The notes below the pieces were generated by a model. It had not been told where the DNA came from and searched no databases. It saw only the letters and a list, made by a program, of their open reading frames with translations. A stretch of 25,089 bases of DNA from Salisapilia sapeloensis (Eukaryota > Oomycota > Peronosporomycetes > Peronosporales > Salisapiliaceae): positions 1 to 25,089 of the forward strand of contig JAADVB010000255.1 of assembly GCA_023334545.1 (NCBI GenBank), read 5' to 3'. The position numbers and the translations under genes are program-made. Positions within the stretch are counted from its first letter, which is position 1. Every line of letters starts with the position of its first letter. Shown here piece after piece: positions 19,836 through 25,089 of the stretch.

Positions 19836-20756
19836 ATGCCGGCGCTTGTGATACCACCCGGAGTCTTCATCGCGATACTCAGCTCTGTCGTCAATGCTCT
19901 GTGCGATCCGCTGCGCAAGTACTTGACGCAGTTCATGGACCCGTTCTCGCTTGTCGCTGCTCGAGGATTAATACAAGCGCCAATTTTCATTGCGTGGGCA
20001 TTGGCCGACACTGGTGGCGTATTACCACCGCTAAACCGCCTCTTCTGGCTAGCTGCAGGAGTCAGTGGCGGCATTAACATCGCCACGAGCTACCTGTACA
20101 ATCGTAGTGTCCAGATTTCCAGCATCTCGGCGACCGTACCTTTTCTCTCGTTCACACCCGCATTCCTCGTCGTCGTCGCGTTCTTATTACTCGGTGAAGT
20201 GCCGACTACCTGGGGTTTCCTCGGAATTACAATCGCAGCCGCTGGAGGTGCATGGCTGCAGGGCTGTAGTGATGATCCGGGTGCGAAAGACTTGACTTTA
20301 AACCCTCACAGTGCCACCAAAGGGTCCATGTACATGGTCCTAGTCGCTTTCCTCTGGAGCATTTCCAATGCATTTGATAAAATCGGCGTCCAGAACTCGA
20401 CGGCGCTATTGTATGGAGCGACCATCCAGACGATTGTGGCAGTTGGATGCGGTGCCCTGCGCTTCTTCCAAGTTGGTCGACATGAAATTCAGCATCCGAT
20501 CGGGATGAAGGCCAAGATACCGTGGAAGGTAGTCGCTCTGACAAGTGTCACAAGTGTGTTTGCGTACTATATCAATCTCGTCGCAACACAGCAGCTTGAA
20601 GTGTCCTATGTGATCGCTATCAAACGATCTGGATGCATTTGGAGCGTTTTGTTAGGCAAAGTGTTTTTCCATGAGCGGAATCTAAGGAAAAAGTTACCAA
20701 GCATCTGCCTCATGGTGCTTGGTGTCGTGTGCATCGTAATAGGGAACGAGACGTGA
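19836..20756 (+). CDS. EamA/DMT-superfamily transporter
   Basis: A 306-residue drug/metabolite-transporter-type membrane protein, intronless. About ten hydrophobic spans are visible in two EamA-like halves: the first half ends with the typical FLLLGEVPTTWGFLGITIAAAGGAWLQ segment, and the second half ends with KVFFHERNLRKKLPSICLMVLGVVCIVIG, the same pattern (acidic residue before the last spans) duplicated. The ATG at 19836 is the first in frame and starts just before TM1. Substrate cannot be read; members of this superfamily move nucleotide sugars, amino acids, vitamins and other metabolites. Its stop lies 22 bp from the stop of the riboflavin kinase gene, which is convergent and so gives no operon-like hint. 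Confidence 0.8.
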   Translation: MPALVIPPGVFIAILSSVVNALCDPLRKYLTQFMDPFSLVAARGLIQAPIFIAWALADTGGVLPPLNRLFWLAAGVSGGINIATSYLYNRSVQISSISATVPFLSFTPAFLVVVAFLLLGEVPTTWGFLGITIAAAGGAWLQGCSDDPGAKDLTLNPHSATKGSMYMVLVAFLWSISNAFDKIGVQNSTALLYGATIQTIVAVGCGALRFFQVGRHEIQHPIGMKAKIPWKVVALTSVTSVFAYYINLVATQQLEVSYVIAIKRSGCIWSVLLGKVFFHERNLRKKLPSICLMVLGVVCIVIGNET

Positions 20757-20778
20757 ACATATCGTGACTGTTTTTGGT

Positions 20779-21282
20779 CTATTGGATTTTAAATTCTTGT
20801 CCTTCCGTCGTGTCGAGCCACTCCTTGGACTGGTTAATGTCGTTCTGGATTGCATCGACAAGAGCCTCTAGACTCGGATAGTTCTCCTCTGGACGCAAGT
20901 ACCCAGTGATCACGAATTTCAATTTCGAGTCGTAGAAATCGCCATCAAAGTCATGAATCAAATGAGGTTCCACCGTTTTCTCCTAGTAAAAGCACGACAT
21001 CAATACATCTATAATAGTAGACCCATGTGATTGAGAACGGACTTTGTTGTTGTAGTATGGGTTGTATCCGATGCTGCCGACTGCCTTATATGGTCCGTCA
21101 TTGCGGCCTTCGATTGTCGCCCAGCCACAATAGATGCCAGTTTCCACTTCATCCAACGCACTTCCAAGGTCCTCCGCACACATATTAGCTGTAGGACATC
21201 CCAACTGCTTTCCACCTCGCCCAAAGCCCGTGACGACTCTGGCTGTAAGCGTTATCGGGTACTCCAGCTTCCGGACGCTCAT
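20779..21282 (-). CDS. Riboflavin kinase (2 exons)
   Basis: Monofunctional flavokinase of 147 residues that makes FMN from riboflavin and ATP. Exons on the minus strand are 21282-21043 and 20982-20779 with a 60-nt intron (GTCCGT...ACTAG) in phase 0. The open frame can be extended to a TTG at 21288, but the ATG at 21282 is the natural start. Motifs: GFGRGGKQLGCPTAN near the N-terminus, with the PTAN ATP/Mg-binding motif at residues 30-33; YCGWA; VGSIGYNPYY; and EPHLIHDFDGDFYDSKL containing the catalytic Glu region, joined correctly only by splicing. The end LVDAIQNDINQSKEWL matches the family C-terminal helix. Length is close to the human enzyme (about 155). Complete and probably functional. 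Confidence 0.92.
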
Positions 21283-21560
21283 TCTCAAACTTGTTGTCGA
21301 GAACGCATGTCAATAGACCTTCAGTTATAACGTTATTAACATTCACGTAATTTACGTTTTGCTTGCAATATATAAAATAACTTTCAAGATGATAGGAACT
21401 GGAAATGCGTCGCTACCAGACTAATTCTAACTTAGATAGGATGTGTTTATCACCACGAGTTGAGTGCGTCCTTAAGCTTTATGCTGTCGCGTAGACTGTT
21501 TCATTATGCTGTAAAATGATTTCAGAAATATATTTGGTAATTCACACTCTAGAATTGTAG

Positions 21561-22088
21561 CTACCCAAAAATTGGTGGTGAGCGAGAAAGTTGTAAAGAT
21601 GCGATATAATCAGTTCCTATTGCTAAAGTGGGGTCAATACGATTGCTGGTATAAAAGGAGTTCAAGCTTACTTTCATGACCCAGTAACTGCATCCTACAT
21701 TTGTCCGGAGTTTCAACAGAGGAAAGCCTTTATAAGATTGTAAACTTTTGTCTTTTGGTTCAAGATGCTGCAATAAAGTCTCCAACCTTCTCATGGATGA
21801 GGAAGGATAGCTAGATCCCAATTCTTTGACTTGAATACTTGCAGACATTAGTTCTGCTTTTCCATGAGAATCTTTATATCAGTTACCTCTTTAAGTTTTT
21901 GGAGCTATCGTTTCTTTACTTTTTAAAAGATATATCGTCGAGTGTATCCGACTGTAAATGGTTTGCATTTCTATTCCACCATTTTCGCCAATATTTTTTG
22001 AAGCTGCTTTCGTTCTCTCACTGACTTTGTGTAAATCGGAGCCTTGCAACAAGATCTCAACACGAACTATCATTCCATACGTCAGCAT
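21561..22088 (-). other. Possible small split gene or gene relic
   Basis: Two adjacent ATG-led frames on the minus strand, 22088-21891 (65 codons) and 21848-21561 (95 codons), both have coding-like composition: the first reads as an amphipathic helix (SERTKAASKNIGENGGIEMQ), the second includes SMRRLETLLQHLEPKDKSLQ. The short gap could be an intron or a frame break, but I could not find a join that clearly preserves frame. No family was recognised. It may be a small unannotated gene or a decayed copy; noncoding chance is also possible. Confidence 0.25.
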
Positions 22089-22682
22089 TTATCCCACTTT
22101 TACGACCTCTCAACCTTATTCGACTCGTTGCTTTCATAAGTAGTTATCAATAGCTGACGGAATAAGTATGTTTCGCAAGACGTTACTCTGGCGTAAGACA
22201 GCTCCATGATCCGGAACAAGCCCAATCAAAGGACAACAAAACTAATGGTCGTTTTAACATGAAACCTTTGCTGACTTAAACGCACTAACTCACGGCCCTC
22301 CCTGCTGCCATCGATACCTACATTTTCGACATATCGCTGTAGATTCATGTCACTCAATTATCACGGTCTACAATAAAATACAATAGCCACTTTCAGGTCA
22401 TATACCTCCCCTTCGCTACTATGTTCCAGAATAAACAAGATTTTACGTGCTTCTTTCGCTCTATCTGCTCTCCGAAGCGCAAAAAATAGATATTTGCCAA
22501 GTTACCATTCGTGCCGAATATGACCTTTTGTGTCTATTTGAGTTGACTTCCGCTTTAAAGCAACTTATGTAGTGGAAGGAAACGTAAGAAGTGGTTGCAT
22601 TGATTCTTTTCCTACCTACCTGTGATATCCACCGAAGCAACATCACTCACGTCCTTCTAAGTTACCATTGATCATGTTTTCA
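22089..22682. other. Intergenic stretch without a supported gene
   Basis: About 590 bp in which all frames are broken by stops. The minus strand part close to 22680 might be the downstream continuation of the F-box-like relic, but I could not align any further repeat unit. No RNA gene or repeat seen. Confidence 0.4.
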
Positions 22683-22991
22683 TTAGTAGGTGCAGATCCG
22701 GTAATCCAAAGAATCGCAAATATGTAGCTTGAAGACTTGCAGGAACCTGCCACACCTTGCTATGAACTGGAATGCTGACAGAGTTAAACATGGCGTTTCA
22801 TGGAGCTCAATGCCGATTAAACCTAGTTCAATCACTGGCCACGCTTTCAGTGAACTCGAAGTGCGTCTATCCCTTTTCGTGATTTTCTTTCTTATCTCTC
22901 GCGGAAATTCACATAGATCAATACGCTTCAAAAATGATACAATGATTTCCACTGCCTTCCTTTCAATTGACCTCAGTGATGGGATGCACAT
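22683..22991 (-). pseudogene. F-box/LRR-like fragment, probably a relic
   Basis: A 102-codon frame from ATG 22991 to a TAA at 22683. Its N-terminal half has an F-box-like layout (KAVEIIVSFLKRIDLCEF, then about 25 residues, then KAWPVIELGL), and its second half resembles one cysteine-containing leucine-rich repeat (FQFIARCGRFLQVFKLHICDSL). F-box proteins of this sort are usually much longer, with many repeats after the F-box, and here the frame ends within the first repeat. No further repeats could be followed downstream. It is therefore likely a truncated or decayed substrate-receptor gene of SCF ubiquitin ligases; the assignment rests on pattern only. Confidence 0.35.
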
Positions 22992-23012
22992 GACGCCTCG
23001 ATGATGTTCCAC

Positions 23013-23467
23013 TGTTGATCTACTTGTACCGACGCTTGCATTTGCTGTTGGGAGGAAGACAAAGCGTGGTAAAGGCGAGGAAAGCCGATTAACAGATTCA
23101 GGTGGCTCGGTGTATGCACTCGATTAGGCCGAGTGTAGACATCATCACGACAACTAGGCGATCATAGCTAGTGAAAAATTAGAAAGTCTTTAGCAGCAAA
23201 CGATAGTAGATGCCGAGTATCCTTTAAGACTAATGGCTCCTTCTCCCTCCAAATTTCTAATCAGCGTAGCGCAGAACATAATCATAACAACAAATCAGTC
23301 AGCTGACAGTATGAAGTGAAGTGCCGCCTACTGTTTTGGCGACTAAACTGAATACATCGACGCAACCCTTAACTCTATGGACTCTTTTGGTTTCTGAACG
23401 GCTCATTTTCCAACTTTCCTCCAAAGGAACACATCAACCTCTTTTCTTGTCAAGCGACCTTGCTAAG
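23013..23467. other. Upstream region of the elicitin-like gene
   Basis: About 450 bp with no supported gene. The coding frame of the following gene is open upstream to 23321, but the extra 49 codons begin with a non-ATG codon and precede the signal-peptide methionine, so they are treated as 5' UTR. No clear promoter element was identified. Confidence 0.4.
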
Positions 23468-24247
23468 ATGCTACGCTCCCTCTTAACACCTTTCGTTCTT
23501 GTGACTATGCTGCTGTCTACTCACGTTGAAGCGGCAGACTGTACCAATAAGCAAGTGGACGAAATTAGAGATCTGTTCGTGCATCCGGAACCACGCGTTG
23601 AAAATGATAGCTGCGTGGGTGCACACTTTGGCAATCTTAAGTGTGTCGAGGTTTGCAAAGATATATACGCAAGCAAGTCTGATGAGCTCCCCGATTGTAA
23701 AGTGATGTTTGAAAATATTGGCCGGATCCATATCCGAGATGTAGTGGATGGCTACAAAAGGTTCTGCGCAGACCGGGACAGTGATTTCATTCATACTTCC
23801 TATCTTGCGCAGTATGAAGCTAGCGAGTTGAAAAAATATTTCCCGAACACTCCAGTTTATAAGTTTTGGAAGTCATGGAGTGGGTCGGATGATGCGTCAG
23901 AAAGTAGCAGTCAACGCGACGGGAGTGAAGAATCTAAAAGCGGGAGCGAGGACATGGACAGCGGGGATGAAAGCATCGAAAGCGGCAGTGAGGATGTGGG
24001 CAGCAGAAGCGAAAGTACGGGAAGCGAATTGAGTGGAGAAAGTGAAAGCGGCAGTGACAGCATGGACAGCGGTAGTGACAGCATGGGAAGCGGCAGTGAG
24101 GATATGAGCAGCGAAAGAGAAAGCATGGGAAGCGATTTGAGTGGAGAAAGTGAAAGCGAGAGTGAGAGTGGCGGTGCTGCTGGTATCCAACTACAAGCTG
24201 GTGTCTGCGTGGTTGCCGTTACAGTAGTGATTGCTTTCATCATGTAA
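23468..24247 (+). CDS. Elicitin-like secreted protein with Ser/acidic repeat and predicted GPI anchor
   Basis: A 259-residue surface protein. The ATG at 23468 starts a clear signal peptide (MLRSLLTPFVLVTMLLSTHVEA). The mature domain has exactly six Cys, at 25, 49, 59, 63, 77 and 100. Spacing x23, x9, x3, x13, x22 compares with x23, x23, x4, x14, x23 in classical elicitins, so it looks like a divergent elicitin-like domain with a shortened C2-C3 stretch. Residues about 138-237 are a low-complexity Ser/Gly/Glu/Asp repeat (units such as GSEDM, SGSDSM, GESES), including a near-duplicate GSxLSGESESxS block. The C-terminus (GVCVVAVTVVIAFIM) is a hydrophobic tail suiting a GPI-anchor signal. Elicitins bind sterols; sterol binding here is inference. 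An unrelated six-Cys secreted family is the alternative. Confidence 0.65.
   Translation: MLRSLLTPFVLVTMLLSTHVEAADCTNKQVDEIRDLFVHPEPRVENDSCVGAHFGNLKCVEVCKDIYASKSDELPDCKVMFENIGRIHIRDVVDGYKRFCADRDSDFIHTSYLAQYEASELKKYFPNTPVYKFWKSWSGSDDASESSSQRDGSEESKSGSEDMDSGDESIESGSEDVGSRSESTGSELSGESESGSDSMDSGSDSMGSGSEDMSSERESMGSDLSGESESESESGGAAGIQLQAGVCVVAVTVVIAFIM
23920..24165 (+). repeat. Coding low-complexity Ser/Gly/Glu/Asp repeat
   Basis: Degenerate tandem units of about 15-36 bp built on AGCGGSAGTGANRRCATG-like cores inside the elicitin-like gene. Two larger related blocks are seen, around 24021-24060 and 24126-24165 (both containing TTGAGTGGAGAAAGTGAAAGC). The purine bias of the plus strand also produces long spurious frames on the minus strand. 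Such arrays can change length by slippage or unequal crossing-over, altering linker length between the Cys-rich head and the membrane anchor. Confidence 0.75.
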
Positions 24248-24704
24248 GGCGAGACATAAAGTAAAAGCATGTTAAATGTGGAGTGATAATGTAGATAATA
24301 CAAATATTCTCTCAATGTTTCTACTCTTTGGTCTAGGCTTGGCTGCTTGTGCTCATGGACATGTGGTAACATGGTCGTATTTGTAGGTATATGGCAAGCT
24401 TCTTGCAGCTATCAACATGCGACTGCATACTTAATGTGACCAATTCGCTTTTCATTTATGCATTCTTTTCGCGAAAGCAAAGCATTTATTCATGTTGGTT
24501 GCTGCATACTCCATCATAGCCATGTCCGTTTTTCGCACGACTTGCTTCCCAGCTATTCACCTTCCAGATTCGGTCGCCTTGATTATATAGATAACATTAA
24601 AACTTGCAACCATTGCTACATTCCACTTTTCAAGTGTATAGCCATCCGAGTTTAGATTTGCTAGCTTACCGGCAGGGTTCGGAAAATATCCCGTAGAATA
24701 AATA
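24248..24704. other. Intergenic region downstream of the elicitin-like gene
   Basis: About 450 bp, AT-rich, without a supported gene. A 65-codon frame at 24458-24655 lacks a signal peptide or domain features. The segment ends at the target-site TA of the miniature element. Confidence 0.4.
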
Positions 24705-24947
24705 GGGGATGTCAAACCTGGCAAAAAATGCCTTATTTTTCTTAAATAAGATTCTTATCTTTCGGCTCTACTGATCTTATTTCCAAAATAAAACAAACCA
24801 CCTCCGGATGTGGTTTATCCTATTTAAAGCCTGACTGATTCATGAGCGTTCGAAATAAAACTTGCGATTATTTTAGAAGTTATGGACAATTATTTGGCAA
24901 TCAGACACCTCATTATATTTTGCAATTTTGACAGGTTTGACACGCCC
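24705..24947. mobile_element. MITE with 22-bp terminal inverted repeats and TA target duplication
   Basis: A 243-bp noncoding element. Its left end (24705-24726, starting GGGGATGTCAAACCTG) matches the reverse complement of its right end (24947-24926, starting GGGCGTGTCAAACCTG) at 19 of 22 positions, and each end is flanked by the dinucleotide TA (24703-24704 and 24948-24949), as expected for a TA target duplication. It holds no open frame, so it would depend on a transposase in trans. TA duplication points to the Tc1/mariner/pogo group. Inside it lies an imperfect hairpin at 24786-24825. Element identity rests on end structure in a single copy; multiplicity in the genome is unseen. Confidence 0.72.
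24786..24825. repeat. Internal hairpin of the MITE
   Basis: Left arm 24786-24801 and right arm 24810-24825 are inverted copies matching at about 13 of 16 positions, around a short CTCCGGAT loop; the core AAACCAC/GTGGTTT arms are perfect. It could form a stem in single-stranded DNA or RNA. Confidence 0.6.
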
Positions 24948-24949
24948 TA

Positions 24950-25089
24950 ATGGATGTTCGGGCCGCGTTCGCGTATAATACCAATTCAGCATAATTGGGG
25001 ATTCAGATTTTGTAGCTCTATTAACGATTATCGAATCGGGCAATTTCGCGTTCGCTGAGAATAGCCGATTGTGTTTAATCATTTACCAT
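24950..25089. other. Right flank of the MITE to window end
   Basis: No gene seen. A small perfect 6-bp inverted repeat (CCAATT...AATTGG, 24981-24998) is present, of unknown meaning. Confidence 0.35.

Noticed and set aside
23897-24372. Two long minus-strand frames of Ser/Leu/Pro or Ala/Thr/Phe repeats
   Set aside because: They are shadows of the purine-rich repeat in the elicitin-like gene.

Overview
This window looks like nuclear DNA of an oomycete. Evidence: two cell-surface families typical of oomycetes (a CBEL-type secreted protein with paired CBM1 and PAN/Apple modules, and an elicitin-like Cys-rich protein with a predicted GPI tail); eukaryotic genes with very short GT-AG introns (about 41-102 nt); and mitochondrial, SNARE and kinesin genes. 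Gene density is high on both strands and tail-to-tail neighbours are only 22-56 bp apart. Species cannot be fixed from the sequence; a plant-associated peronosporalean or albuginalean oomycete is a reasonable guess.

Layout. 698-2227 (+): PHS-family phosphate/H+ symporter. 2250-3817 (-): kinesin-13-like motor with a C-terminal SAM-like domain, three exons. 4013-4768 (-): CBEL-like secreted protein. 5307-7142 (+): CENP-B/pogo-derived transposase protein that has lost its third catalytic acidic residue. 7173-9119 (-): mitochondrial PPR protein. 9261-11063 (+): ABCB half transporter. 11223-12596 (-): spliced coiled-coil protein of unknown function. 12656-13522 (-): Vti1-type Qb-SNARE, five exons. 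13754-15443 (+): complex I 51 kDa flavoprotein subunit (NDUFV1), three exons. 15500-16234 (-): Siw14-type atypical dual-specificity phosphatase, four exons.

After this dense block comes a looser half. 16467-17266 (+) is a full-length but heavily decayed TRM7/FTSJ1 tRNA 2'-O-methyltransferase pseudogene, visible only by reading across frames. 17840-19654 (-) is a 604-aa multispan membrane protein. 19836-20756 (+) is an EamA/DMT transporter. 20779-21282 (-) is a two-exon riboflavin kinase. 21283-23467 is gene-poor, with a possible small split gene or relic and an F-box-like relic. 23468-24247 (+) is the elicitin-like surface protein. 24705-24947 is a 243-bp MITE with 22-bp terminal inverted repeats and a TA target duplication.

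Most genes are unrelated housekeeping functions. Thematic links are loose: riboflavin kinase makes FMN, the cofactor of the NDUFV1 product; PPR, NDUFV1 and possibly the ABC transporter act in mitochondria; CBEL and elicitin-like proteins act at the cell surface. The most noteworthy items are the hidden TRM7 pseudogene, the catalytically altered domesticated transposase, and the MITE. Intron coordinates come from reading splice sites and reading-frame continuity, without transcript data.
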